Positions 12,665-24,600 of a DNA stretch of 64,000 nucleotides are shown here, piece after piece. The position numbers and the translations under genes were made by a program. Origin of the DNA: Malania oleifera (taxonomy: Eukaryota; Streptophyta; Magnoliopsida; Santalales; Ximeniaceae). The notes under the pieces were generated by a model. The model did not search any database, was not told where the DNA came from, and worked only from the letters and a program-made list of their open reading frames with translations. The first letter of the stretch is position 1, and each line of letters starts with the position of its first letter. Location of the stretch: assembly GCF_029873635.1 (NCBI RefSeq), contig NC_080417.1:32104214-32168213 (forward strand), in the 5' to 3' direction.

Positions 12665-13625
12665 TTTAATCCTAAGAATCACATATTATAACAAAATATG
12701 ATGAGCAATAATAAGCATTTAATTCAATTAAAAGAATATGGTTCCCTCTATAAATATTTTTCTTTTAAAGAATCTGTCAGCAACCTAGTACACCGTGAGT
12801 AATATGCCTCAATGGGAGGTCGTATATTACTCAACATTTGTGTAAATAGGTGAGGACCTATTAATTTTACTATCTAGGCAAGTGACTATGTTAAGAAAAA
12901 TTAAACTACTGACTTTACTTTGGTCCTATAAACAATAGCAGTGACTCAGATGGAGAGAATACTATTATTCTTAGTTAAGTGTATACCATCATATAACACT
13001 AGACCTAGCCTTAGTGAATCCCTCAGATGGAGAGGTGACCCAATCCTAACAATTATTAGAGTTTATACTTGATGAGTTTGTAATTAATTCCATTCGATGG
13101 GGAGGAAGATTCTAATATCAACTCATAAAATTAATTACATCACCTATAAACTAGTGATGGAGACCATGAGATTTATACGTAATAAATTTCCTCACCCGCT
13201 TAGTTATTTAATTAATGTGGGATGCAAATTTACACGTGTTTAATATTCCAATAAATTTAATATTCCAATATTGGTAACTAAAATACACGCAACAAATAAA
13301 ATTCCAAATTTCCTTAAAATATTTTTTAAAAAAAATTTATAATTGGAAATTAATTTTATTCTCTAGTTTCACATGCATAAACCAATATTGAAATATTAAA
13401 TCTTACATGCTAATGACATAACATAAGAACAAAAAACACGCCAAGCAAGCATATATAAACAAGAAATATGATCTAATAAAAATCCTGGCTATTGTTGTCT
13501 AGCAGCTCGCATCATAAAACTGTGATTCCTTGCTTGCCATTACGCAGTGCCGGGATTTGGCGGGGCCTTGGGGCTAGCGCCCCCGATGGGGTTCGATATG
13601 CCCGGTCAGGTCGTAGGGGTTCAAG

Positions 13626-13739
13626 TAAATTTAAATTTAAATTTAAATTCAAATTCAAATTCAAACTCAAATTCAAATTCAAATTCAAATTCAAACTCAA
13701 AATCAAATTCAAATTCTAAAATTCAAATTCAAATTTAAA
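13626..13739. repeat. (AAATTC)n / (AAATTT)n hexamer array
   Basis: About nineteen head-to-tail six-base units, mostly aaattc with aaattt and aaactc variants. The array produces spurious KFKFKF and NSNSNS reading frames on the two strands. It lies in the copia leader. Confidence 0.95.
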
Positions 13740-13829
13740 CCGCAACATTGTTTTAGGGTTTTTCTTATTTTTCGCTATTACTATGCACATGCCGCAACTG
13801 TGCCTCCTTTTTCGGATGAAGTTACATCT

Positions 13830-14028
13830 AGATTACAGAATCATATGCCTCCGTGATCGGAGTTCACATGCTACGAATCTTGTAACAAACAAACGCAAAC
13901 AGATTACAAAATCCTATGCCTCCATAGTCGGAGTTCACATGCTATGAAAACAATCGCAATCAGATTACAGAATCCTATGCCTCCACAACCGGAGTTCACA
14001 TGCTACAAATTTTTAAACAATCGCAATC
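13830..14028. repeat. Three tandem units of 61-71 bases
   Basis: Units start at 13830, 13901 and 13962. Each reads approximately 'agattacagaatcctatgcc' and continues into 'ggagttcacatgctac'. The array lies in the copia leader. Confidence 0.9.
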
Positions 14029-14172
14029 ATAAACCATACATTCGTGTGACCATAATAATCGAGCAAAACGCTGCAAAACAAAAGTTAGCGCATCCACATG
14101 TTCTACCCTACACATGCACTAGTTCGAAAACTGAAGAACATGGTATTATTATTCGTATATAGTATCAGTCGA

Positions 14173-14185
14173 GGCTTCGATACCA
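14173..14185 (-). other. Copia primer-binding site (initiator tRNA-Met type)
   Basis: On the minus strand it reads TGGTATCGAAGCC, two bases after the end of the 5' LTR. The tRNA-iMet 3' end in this same window would give TGGTATCAGAGCC, so two bases differ. Confidence 0.8.
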
Positions 14186-14187
14186 AT

Positions 14188-17100
14188 TGAAGGAGCCTGC
14201 TTTGGAATAGCCCTAAGATTTGGCTATAGTGCATATGAATAACAAAAAAAAAAAACAACCTTACATACCCGGGTCAAACAAAAATTTAATCTTTCAAACC
14301 TGGATCACAATAAAAATTCGATCTTGTAAATCCTAATTACGTGATTAGGATCATACCTGCGAGATCTCTCTTGTAGAGACCTGTAAAAATAAAATAATAA
14401 AAATAATTGGGAAAAGTGGTTTTTGACTGAAAAAGGGAGAAAACCAGCAATAGTTTTCTGGAGTGAAGAGAAAATCGGTGACGGCTATGAGGAATTACTA
14501 CGGGTTAGTAACGAGTTAAATGGTAAAAATTGACTGGTTAAATTGAAAACTAGTTATGATTTTCTGAGAATTGGACAAAACCGTCGACGGTTTTGGTGGC
14601 AGTGCTAAAGGTATAACAACCTAGAGCTTCATTTGAAAATTAATAACAAACATTTCTCTCTCTCTCTCAAGAAACCCTATGAATATCCACTCTTATACCT
14701 TCGATTTTGGACCTATTAAGCTCTGTTTTGATGATTAGGAACCATTACAGGGTTCCTAGGAAAATTCTCTACAACGTAGGCAGAGCAGAATTTCAGTTTG
14801 AGGATTCTGGGACACCACTCCAAAACTGAGGTAAGAGTGTTAAATATTGGTTTTAAAGGTTAAATTGAAGTATATAGAGCCTAGAAAATGATAAAATAGT
14901 GTTTTATTGAGATTTGAGTTGATAAACTCGGGTTTTTGAATTAGGTTTGGGTGAGTGTCGTGGACATTGTTTGGGGTCTTTGCGGGCATAATTTAGGAAA
15001 CCAGGTAAAGGGAATACATTATAACAACTTTTTAATTAATTTTAAATCGGTTAAATTCAAGTATACAATTCTATATACTTATGTATAATTTTCTGAATGA
15101 GTTACGCATTTGGATCAAAAATGATTTTGATTATATATCATATTTGGGAAAAACCGTGTGGCATGAAAATAACTTTCATATTTAAATGGTTGCGAGTACT
15201 ACTTGATTACAATTATTGTTCGCTTGTGGTTATTGTTTGGGTTGCAAATTCTGATTGATTTTGATGCGGTTTGGATGAATAAATATTGTAAACTTAGATG
15301 CATTGATATGTTTACATGAATTGGATGTGTATTGTTTTATGGTTCATGTAAATTGCGATATAGCGTTGGCAGTGGTATGATGGGGTCGTTATATTGTACC
15401 TGATATAAATCGCCATATAACGTTTGTAGTGGTATGAGGATGTCGTTATATGGGCATTTATATTAAGGGAGTAAAACATTGGCAGTGGAATGGGGAGTTT
15501 GTTTTATCGATTTACTATGAATGGGGTTGTGTGTGTGGATTTGTAACCTGTGTGGTTGGGAAGCTTGTGTAGTAACCTATGTGGACGATATTCTTGTGTG
15601 GATGTGAGTCCTGTGAGGACTGTATTACTTCTGTGGATATGGACCATGTGTGGGTGTGAATGAAGTATGTGTATATCCTGTGTGGATGAGTTATGATATG
15701 TGTGTATACGTGAATCTTTGTGAAATGATTAGCATTGGATGCGTGTAACTTTAATTACATAAGTATTTATGGTAAAGTAGAATTCTCCAATTGAGGGCTT
15801 GCTAAGAAAGGTAAGTGTCCTGGTAATTTTCTGTGGTACTAGAGCAGAGGGAAGCTACTTGTATGGGCGGGTAATCTTCCCTATTTTCGGAAACTTTGCT
15901 TGGATACATAACCCGAGGACTTACTGAGTAAGGTGAGTGCCCTAACATTAGTGTTAGAATAGAGAGAAACTACTTGTATGAGAGGGTAAACTTTCTTATT
16001 CTCAGGAATTATCACTAAAAATATTTATGCTGTGTGTATGTTATCAGATGTCAGTGATGTAATTGATGATGCAGATTCTTTGGTGCTAATGATATTGAAC
16101 AATAGATGATTATTTTGTATGTAATAAACTCTTTGTCACACACTGTTATAATTTTTTCTTCCTTACTAAGAGGTGTCTCACCCTGACGATTTATTATTCT
16201 TTTCAGATCCTTCAGGTGATCGAGCTTAGAAAGCTTCGGGGCTGGGTTTAGTTTTGTGAATGGTTAAAGAACAGATATAAGTAAAGTTTTATGTTTAATT
16301 TATTTTCTGGTTATGTAATATGGAGAATTTGGTTATGCTTCTTTATGAGTTTGAATGTATGTATATAGTACTCTGATATTTTATTTGTGGTTGTTTAAAT
16401 AGTTTTGTTGCGTGAAAGGTATCAGAGACGTGTGATTGGTCTCATAACACCCTAGGCCCTACTTGGCGGGTTTGGGCCGTGACATCTTTGGTTTGATCTC
16501 GAATCTGCAAGCACAAAGAAGAACTCCCGAATCTGCAAGATCAAAGAAGCACTCTTTATGACAACCAGGAATCTTCTACTGTATTCCTCAAACATGCCTT
16601 GCTCCTCAAAGAGTGGGCTCATTAGCGGCGGCTAGGGGTTGCTTCTCACGAAGATGTCTACCTCTGTGCATGCATTTTTGTTTTAACTCGCCGTTGAATG
16701 GAGCGCGTGTATATAGGCTACAACTGGGACCTCTGGGAAAATATGACTAGGACTTCCAATGTAATTAAGAATTCCTAATCTGACCCTGATTAATCCTTAA
16801 TTATGTTAAACCACTAAAGAATTATAATTGCACTCTTTGTTATATTCGAAATTAAATTTCTAGTTTCTATTATTAAATGCTTATTTATCTTCCTAAGTAA
16901 AGATTATAGATACTCGTCAATTAAATTAAATTATTGACAATTTAATTAATTGACATGTTAATTTCTTGAGACATTTTACTTAACTTATTTGATGTGTCGG
17001 ATTCAAAATCCACCTGCAAAGTTTGACATAATAAAAACTTATAAGCTTCCTTAAGGGGGTATCATCAATCTCGATACTAGGACGTAGATTCCATTAATAA

Positions 17101-17650
17101 TTAATGTTCACCATACACATAATTTCATTACCCAACTCACTGAGTTTATTGACTTATAAGAATCTCACTCTTCTATGAATCAAAGTAATAAACACTACAT
17201 GCACGTGTCTAATAAATATATCAGGATTAATAATATAAGCACTCATAATAATCATGAGGTATTAATTGCTTTATATAGTCAGTACAAAAACAATTACCCC
17301 AAGACGGTCCTATTCAATGCACACAAAGTGTACTAGCACATAGTCAAGATAGACCTATTAAAACCTTGTGCTCCAATCATACCAATGGTGTGTCCAATTC
17401 TATTTAAGACTGTGAACAATAAACTTATATTTTATAAGAACTGATAATCTATTATTCTGTGCATTAGTCGTACTCTACATACTAGATCACCTATTATATA
17501 AAATAAAAGACACACATGCATAATCATTAAACAGATAATGTTGGACAAATATTGCTCACAAAAATTCTTATTAAAATAAAATAACTGAAGTTATTAATAA
17601 ACTATAAAACTAATTACATAAAGTATGTCTTTCAGTGTAAATCTCTAACA
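14188..17650 (-). repeat. Copia 5' LTR, split by solo LTR B
   Basis: On the minus strand it starts TGTTAGAGATTT (at 17650) and ends CTCCTTCA (at 14188). Without the nested 2113-base LTR and its TSD copy it is about 1345 bases, like the 3' LTR. The flank at 17651 reads gtggg. Confidence 0.88.
14372..16484 (+). mobile_element. Solo LTR, gypsy, copy B, inside the copia 5' LTR
   Basis: It begins TGTAGAGACC and ends GGGCCGTGACA. The flanks tctct (14367-14371) and tcttt (16485-16489) look like a 5-base TSD with one change. The unoccupied target is preserved in the sister copia LTR near 5990-6010 ('gagatctctctagtttgatc'), which confirms both junctions. It shares internal phrases with copy A: the 'gtggtatga' units, 'tgtatgggcgggt', and the terminal 'ggtatcagagacg'. 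Confidence 0.88.
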
Positions 17651-18120
17651 GTGGGATGGTAGGATTAAATTAAGAAATAGGAGGGTTGGTTCAATTGATC
17701 AAGGTAACACCTTCTAGTTAAATTTGTATTGCATGTAAGTTAATAAGCCACTATTACTTCTTAAATTCTATTTTTTTAAAAATTTTTTTACACAATGTTT
17801 TAATGTAAGATATTTTATATAAATATTTTGTATAGATTAGTTTTAATTATTTGTAAAAGAGATTGATGACAATATTTTAATTTTGTTTTGACTAAAATAT
17901 AATATATAAATTAATAATTTTTAATTTTTCAAAATTAAAATTAAAATTAATTTTTTTAAAAAATAAGAAGTTATAAAATTAGATTGAGATGGTTGTTAGT
18001 GACTATTTTTTACTTTAATATTAATATTTATGATTTTAATTAATATTTTTTAATGTTTACATAGAAATCCGTTTAATACTATTCTTGTAATAGAAACACT
18101 AAATAATATATATTATTATG
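17651..18120. other. AT-rich intergenic DNA
   Basis: Poly-A/T-rich sequence with no gene, RNA or clear repeat boundary that I can see. Confidence 0.6.
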
Positions 18121-18720
18121 TACTAGCTATGGACAAGTACTATGTCCATGCTGTATGACTTTCTATTTTTTTAAAAAAATTTAAATAATTATTAAAAAAT
18201 AATAAAAAAATTGAATAGCATAAATATATTTTGGAATAATTGTAGATATTTATAGAGGTCTTTTGAAATAATTATAAGTAGTTATAAGAATAAATTTGAC
18301 ATAATTATAAAGGTATTTGAGGAGAGTTTGTGGTAGTCAAAGGAGGGTCTTGGAATAATCATTTGTAGTTATAGGAATAAATTTGACATTTTTGAAAGAT
18401 GACACTAAATAAGGGAATCCTTTTTATAATAGTACTAGCCATGGGTACACAGTATGTGCATGCTTTATGGTCTTCTATTTTTTAAAACTTTTAAATAATT
18501 ATTAAAAATGATAAAAAATTAAATATTATAAAGACATTTTGGGATAATTGTAGATAATTATAGGAGTCTTTTAAAATAATTATGAGTAGTTATTGGAATA
18601 AATTTGGTATAATAATAAGGGTATTTTAGGAAAGTTGTGCTAATTAGAGGAGTGGTACTCATAGGATAAATTTGACATTTTAAAAAAGGAAGAGGCCAAA
18701 TAGGAAATTCCCACTATACT
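18121..18720. repeat. Two tandem copies of a ~300 bp non-coding repeat
   Basis: Unit 1 (18121-18432) and unit 2 (18433-18720) share 'gtactagc', 'ttggaataattgtagat', 'gtagttataggaataaattt' and 'aatttgacat' in the same order. They are AT-rich, without an ORF, and lie just upstream of the RPL6 leader. They may be a doubled MITE-like or promoter-proximal repeat. Confidence 0.75.
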
Positions 18721-18823
18721 AGGAAAGATTAGGAGTATAGATACTGACGTCACCGATTAAATTTCCGTCAGACCAAACCGGTGGCTTCACCGGGTTGGCC
18801 CCGGTCGGGGTTTTAAAACCATG

Positions 18824-18833
18824 CCCTAAACCC
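18824..18833 (+). promoter_or_regulatory. Telo-box-like motif in RPL6 leader/promoter
   Basis: CCCTAAACCC is a permutation of the plant telomere repeat. Telo boxes are common near the start of plant genes for translation and ribosome components. The location just before the leader exon's splice donor fits, but the transcription start is not known. Confidence 0.45.
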
Positions 18834-21131
18834 CCTCCTCTCCTCTGTGCGCACAACCGCCTCTCTTCTCCAGGCATAGCCGCGCCACCCTCGAAGCACA
18901 GGCCACGCACAGCTGCATTCTCATCTCCTCTCTTATGCGGTAAGCTGCGTCTTCTCTTTTTCTTCTTCTTCATCTTCTTCTAGATGCTCCCCGTTTGTCT
19001 TTCCAGTTGTTTATGTTTTTATTTATTTATTTATTTATTATTTTCAAAAATATCGTTGGCTTGTGTCCTCTTTTTTCTTGTGGTTGAGATTGACTTCAGT
19101 TTTGATGCACAGACTGATCTGGCGGATTTAGTTGCTTTCGTTTTCTGAATTTTGGGCATTTTTGTCTTCGAAATATTCGTGTCTGTTGTGAAAATGTTGC
19201 ACAAATGAGTTATCAATTTTGAGAAATTCTTGCCTGTTGTAGAATTGCTGCACATATTGATGTACAGATTGTGTTTTCCGTTTTAGCTCCTGATTTTGAT
19301 GTCTACTGGTGTTCAATTATTGAACTTGCACCTCCCTTGTCGTGAGATTTGGTCCACAAGAGCAGATGTGCAAAATCTGAATCTTCAAACCTTTTCTATT
19401 TTATGTCTCATTTTGTGGATTTTTTAATGAGTAAAAAGGAGAATCCTTATATAAAAGGCACCAAGGTGGTGCAAACAGGTCCAACCTTCTGTTAAATAAA
19501 AGGCAGCTTTATGTTCAAGTATTGACTTTCAAGCTTGAAACTTATCTTCAACCGATCCAATAGCAGCTCATTGATTACCCATGGCTGAACAATTCCAGTC
19601 CCAAAAATGTGGTCCAAGAACACCAAAGAAAAAGGTGTTGGAAATAGTATCCATTTAACTATATTAATTGCTATCCTTTGAAGCTTGTCTATAGTTCAAA
19701 TCCTTCCTGACACTGCCTCTCAAGTCTCAAGAGAAAAAAACCATATGAGTGGCAGAATTAGATCTCCAAATTTTGAACATTGGAAAAATTTTCTGCTAAT
19801 GTAGAAAAAAATGTATCCTTTTCAATGGCCTTACCGTGGGAGCAGTAATCACTGTTCACATTTTGGGATTACATGGGGCTTTTATTCTTAATTTCGACAG
19901 TTGGTTCTTCATAGATAGGTTATTAGTTAACCCATGCAGAGTTTCTTTCCATTTTTGCTGAAATTCTTAAAAATGTTGCTTGTCATGATTATTTAAAAAT
20001 GGTGTCATTATTTAAAACTAGAGTCATATATGATTCAAAGAAAGTATATTTGCAGATAGGTTATTGTGGAGTCAAAATAAAAAACATTATGGGGATTTAA
20101 AAATAAGATCTATTAAGGAGTGCTCTGACCAGCCGACCTATTTACAAACTCTTTTAGTGCTAGTGAATTATTGAAGGGGAAAAAAAGAATGTTCCTTATC
20201 AAATTTAGGAGGTTATAATTTTTTATTATGATGTAAATGATGAAAAAAGAGGGATAATTAAATGGAATACATACACGATTATTCAGAGGAATGCTTGAAA
20301 CAATGAAAGCGGAATTGAAGGTGTTGTAGGTATTAAGAATTTTAATCCCTTAAGAATTTAGAGTGTGATTTTTCTAGAAAATGCAACATTGTGTGTGTAT
20401 GTATGCGTGTGTATTGTCTTTCACAATTGAGAACACCAATGGAAATGGCAGCAAGAGGCTAATTTCTCTGTGTGTGTATGTATTGTCATGTTAACTTCTT
20501 TGTTTATGTGTGTGTGTGTGTGTGTGAAGCTGATGCATGTGATTTGTAAAATATCAAGTAGCCGCGACAAATGATAATGATATTAGCATTTATTGAAGTA
20601 GGATTATTACTCAACATATTTGGGCGGAGATGGTAATGTTTTGAAGGTGGTTATGATATAATGCTTTGTTTCAATTAACCATTAGATATTGATTTGGAAA
20701 ATGTTCGGTTAACCATTTGAAACAGTTCAATTTTGGTTTGCTTTTTCTGGCGAACTGGAACTTCAGTTTGGTTAACGGTTCAGGGCATATGGTTTGGTAA
20801 ACCGAACCATGCTCAGTCCTAGAAGATGGGCTGCCCGGCCTTTTTTCTTTTGAGGTCAGAAAACCACTGATGAGGAAAATGGGCCTGTAGATTTCTGATC
20901 AAATCATGTGTTCTTGATAACCTCCATTGTTCTCTGCTCTCTCATGGCACCATTTTGCCCTGTGGTCGATAATGAATCCCAGTTTTTTTTTTTTTTGCAT
21001 GATTTCTATAGATATCTTCTTGCTCTTGACAATTCATCTCTTTTATTTTATTTGTTTTTGTTTTTATTGATTTTAATTTGTTTACTGGTTTAATCTCAGA
21101 ATATTCCAGTGATCAATTCGCCTCAAGTGTG

Positions 21132-21437
21132 ATGGAAGCCAAATTCTTTCGATTTCTCAAGATCGTGGGTGTTGGATTTAAAGCCAGAGCCGAATCAGAA
21201 GGTCGTCTCCTGTATCTGAAATTGGGATACAGTCATGAGGTAGAACTGACTGTTCCACCTGCGGTGCGTGTCTTCTGCTTCAAGCCAAACATAGTTTGCT
21301 GTACTGGGATTGATAAGCAGAGGGTGCATCAGTTTGCTGCTTCTGTTCGTAGTTGCAAGCCTCCTGAAGTTTACAAAGGCAAGGGTATAATGTACATCGA
21401 TGAAGTTATCAAAAAGAAAGAAGGAAAGAAAAAATGA
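21132..21437 (+). CDS. rpl6: Mitochondrial 50S-type ribosomal protein L6 (uL6m)
   Basis: The 101-codon product starts MEAKFFRFLKIVGVGFKARA and ends in a lysine-rich tail (KKKEGKKK). This closely fits plant mitochondrial L6, a large-subunit protein near the factor-binding region of the mitochondrial ribosome. The family hallmarks are visible: GYSHEVELTVPPAVRVFCFKPN (residues about 32-53), the D-K-x-RVHQFAASVRSCKPPEVYKGKGI block (61-85) and YIDEVIKKK. The length matches the short plant form. I chose this ATG because conservation begins there; an upstream in-frame ATG (21078) lies before the likely splice acceptors. There is no extra N-terminal targeting extension, so import must use the mature N terminus. 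The gene is mitochondrion-encoded in liverworts and nuclear in seed plants (established knowledge). The reading frame is intact. Confidence 0.95.
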   Translation: MEAKFFRFLKIVGVGFKARAESEGRLLYLKLGYSHEVELTVPPAVRVFCFKPNIVCCTGIDKQRVHQFAASVRSCKPPEVYKGKGIMYIDEVIKKKEGKKK

Positions 21438-21600
21438 TGGCAGTTTTTTTTTATTCTTATTATTGTAATTGTTTGTTCTGCTGTATGGATTTTGAAAAAA
21501 TGTAGGACAAATTTGTATTAGGTAGAATTTTACGTAATCCAAATTCAACCTTACAAATTTTATGCTCCCAGAATGCAATGTCTTGATTTGGGAACTTTTG

Positions 21601-24600
21601 AAGAGTTATGCAATAATTGAATAGAATCTTATTCTATATGTCATCATATAATTTCAACTTCGTCCAAGTTTTATTAGTGCGGTATGCTACTCTCCCTCCT
21701 AAAAATTTTTGAAATCAAAAGATGGAACTTTATGGAGGTTTTGGCATACTATTCTCCCCCCAATCTGGTTATATGAGTTTTATGAAGATTAAAACTAGTG
21801 AATATTTGTGATTATTTGTTGAAGCCCTATTGTCCATTTATGTTGAAGTGTTTAAACCAAAGTGTGGAATCAAGCACACACACAAAAAAAATCATTTTAA
21901 TTTTAATTAAGAATGCCTGCTAGATAGTATTAAATAATACCATGTTAAATTGTTCATGCTTGAGCTATTGAACCCAATATTTCCTCAAAGCCCCATGCAT
22001 CGTCTGAGGTTTGCCTGTAATAAAATGTGACATAAATTTGTGACTGGCTCCAAGGGGCTTGTTTTATTTCTCCTCCACCATCAAATGCATCCATTAACAT
22101 TTCCTTACTGGCTTTAATGTTTTTTCAAACTTCCACTTGTACACACCCTCAGAAGCCACCCATCTATTGGTTATTGTAAACCCTTTTCTGTTTATTTGAA
22201 ATATTGAAGAAACAAAATCATTAGAGAGAGAGAGAGATGGAATCAGGCTGCTGAAGCTTTTCCCTCATTGTTCTAACTTCTCAAAGTTCAAATATATACT
22301 CTATCTCTTTGATTGTACTCTATTGTTCTCACTGGGATCATACAGAAATACCTATAAAAGGGTACTTTTTGCAAAAAAGTAGCATTTACAAATAGAGACT
22401 GTTTCTTGAATCCCCAAAAAACATGATGAATTGCTCATAAGCACCTTGGTGGGCTCAATTGTGCACAAAGATTGATGGACTTCAACTTAGATCAGAGTGT
22501 CCATTGCAATACCCAATGTTTTTCTCTCGTGTTGATGATTACCAGATCATAGCTAACTGAAGAGGTAGAGATCAAGGCAATTTGGTGTTGTATTGTGGTA
22601 TTGAAAACTGACAAGCTGTGTTGGGTTTCTGTTAGGATTAAACAAAGAGAAAAGGGGCTGAGAAGTTTCTTGGGCCTTAGGTTTTATATCTATATATATA
22701 AAAACACACACACACGGAAAGGGCAGGACTTTAGCATGTGAATAGGTATTGGTAAATGATGGGAGGGATGTCAACATTGTCAAAGGATGGGTAAATGATG
22801 AAAGCAGAAGATGTGAAGAAGAAGAATAAATCCAGGAATGAAGGTACCAAACAGATAAAAACAATCAGCAGGTTTGTTCTTTTCACTTTGTTCTGAAATT
22901 AGTCGCAAATTTGCCCCTTTAGTGTGTTTGGTTTAGTTATTTGAGTTTGCAGCTTTGGCGTGTTGTATGGGTTAGTTGAGTTGCAGGAGGACGATACTAT
23001 TTGGAAGCAAATTAGTATTCATGGAACTGAAGTATAGTCTTTTTTTACTGAATTTTGTGGGATTGTGTGTTTGTGAGATTATTATTATTATTATTTTTAC
23101 TTCTGAAGTTTTAATTTTTTTTTTTTCAATTAAAGCTGGGCAAATGAAACTGAGGGCATTTGGTTGCGTGGTGAGCAGTTGGGCAATTGTCGCATCAAAA
23201 TTCAATGATAAAACCACAAGACACTGCAGGCGAAGGTTAATAAAATTATAAGAATGTTGTGTGGTGAGTAGTTGGGTGTTTGTCACTGTTAAAGCTTGAT
23301 ATATATTGTTGGCCCACAACCTAATAGCTTAAGCTTTAAGGTAAAGTGGTAATCTAAGATGGTATCATAGCTGGTTACGCTTTTATTATGTGCTGTGATT
23401 AAGTTCTATGTTTTGGCAAAAAGAGAACTGTCTCAATTTGGCTAGCACAAAATGGATTGATTGTTCTTTATCTCTTAATAATTTCATAGAAATATACACA
23501 GACACAGACACAAACTCAGACACAGACACAGACGCAGACACACACACGTGAAGTTAGATAGGAATTTTATTCTCCATTATTGGATGCCACTGTTATCTAG
23601 TACTTCAAGGTGGTTTGCAGGTTCAAAAAAATATTTGGTAACAAATAGCAAGGGCGGTTTCAGGTAGGTGTTAGAATGATTATTTTCATGTGAATTTAGG
23701 TTTGAACTTTGCTAAGGTTTTGCAGCTAAATAGTTTTTGACTTTTGTTTTGAAGTTGTCCTTTTTAATCTATTTGGGAAGAGGGAGGATGAAGAGTTTTA
23801 TTAGGCGTTATTGGGCACGTTATTGTGGAATCGTGCTCATCCCTGATCAGAAGTGCGTCACTGTCAGCGATGGTACTATTGGTAGAACTAGAACTTGCAT
23901 GCTTGTCTCTTACAGCAGCAAAAAGTTCTGCTACTCTCTGCCAAATTCAAATGTTGCATTTTAGTTCTGGGATTTTCCCAATAAATTTTTTCAGATTAAG
24001 TTAATCATATTATCTATTAGGCATTGCTTTGGTAATATGGGCTTTAAATTTTCTTATATGATTTATTTATTTTGTTTTTGTTTGATTTGTTTCATTATAA
24101 TTTATACATATGTAATTTTTGATCCTAAGTGTATAGTGTGTTGACAGCTGACTTTGCTGCACGTGACTGTGGTGTGCGTGTTCTGGGGTATAGAAGGCAA
24201 TGAGTTACACTTGATTACCGTGTGATGCCCTCTGTTTCTCTTGTGTGGGTCCTGGGACGTGTTCGTGTATGGAGTATATGGGAATATTGTGCTGCCGGAG
24301 GGAGAAGGGACAGTTGTGTGCTTGGTTGGTTTTGTTAGGTGAGATTTGACATGACAGTCTGAATGGCAAAGGGAGTTGGGGGAAGAGGGGGGGGGGGGGG
24401 CTGCGGTTAGGCAGGAGGAAGGGGTGGGACAATTGACAAACGGGAACGGGATGGGACGATTGACAGAGAAGAGGTGATGCCCTCTCTTTTTGCAAATAGA
24501 GCAGCTGGGGCAGAGGGTGCATTTAGCTTCTGCAGAAGGCGCTTCCTGTACGATTTGCTGCTGTTGGATGGGATGGCTCATTACCAATCTGGGTACTTTT
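21601..24600. other. Intergenic DNA, no recognised gene
   Basis: I see no conserved coding signal. Features include CT/GA runs (22220-22240), an 'acagac' minisatellite at 23495-23550 and a 13-base G run near 24389-24401. Around 21820-22020 the text resembles 59640-59760 ('aaactagtgaatat', 'tttgaagcc', 'cgtctgaggtttgcctg'), so a diverged repeat family is shared with the right end of the window. ORFs of 60-160 codons here have no motif I recognise. Confidence 0.5.
23495..23550. repeat. (CACAGA)n minisatellite
   Basis: Nine or so imperfect six-base units of the type acacag, with gc and ac variants. Confidence 0.85.

Larger units (their letters stand above)
12665..14172 (-). other. Copia 5' untranslated leader with minisatellites
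   Basis: This is non-coding DNA between the gag start and the primer-binding site. It holds several 'cagatggagagg'-like phrases (12780-13160), a hexamer array at 13626-13739 and three tandem units at 13830-14028. I see no host gene in it. Confidence 0.7.
5833..17650 (-). mobile_element. Ty1/copia retrotransposon fossil, minus strand, with nested solo LTRs
   Basis: Two related LTRs bracket copia-type pol remnants: the 3' LTR at 5833-7197 and the 5' LTR at 14188-17650. Next to the 5' LTR, on the minus strand, lies TGGTATCGAAGCC (14173-14185), close to the initiator tRNA-Met primer-binding site. A purine tract 'AAGTGGGAGAT' adjoins the 3' LTR. Domain order on the minus strand is gag start, protease, integrase, reverse transcriptase, RNase H, as in copia. 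The element is broken, with multiple breaks. Two LTRs of a gypsy family are inserted in it (7338-9191 and 14372-16484). The two LTRs differ at about one base in ten over a 110-base stretch I compared by eye, so it is old. Confidence 0.88.
18780..21600 (+). other. rpl6: RPL6 transcription unit (leader exon, leader intron, coding exon, 3' UTR)
   Basis: A GC-rich leader (about 18780-18939) ends at a good donor, TTATGCG|GTAAGC. This is the only GC-rich island for kilobases and reads like a plant 5' UTR. The next suitable acceptors precede the coding exon: TTTAATCTCAG (ending 21099) or AATATTCCAG (ending 21109). The intron would be 2.16-2.17 kb. It holds a (TG)n run near 20508-20526 and no recognised gene. 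The outer ends are estimates. Confidence 0.65.

Noticed and set aside
13492-13738. KFKFKF / NSNSNS / NLNLNL reading frames
   Set aside because: They are pure products of the AAATTC hexamer array read in different frames.
21078-21131. Upstream ATG giving an 18-residue N-terminal extension of RPL6
   Set aside because: It lies before the probable splice acceptors and the added residues (MFTGLISEYSSDQFASSV) do not belong to the conserved protein.
23737-23964. 75-codon frame in the intergenic region
   Set aside because: No recognisable domain, no splice or codon evidence, length expected by chance.
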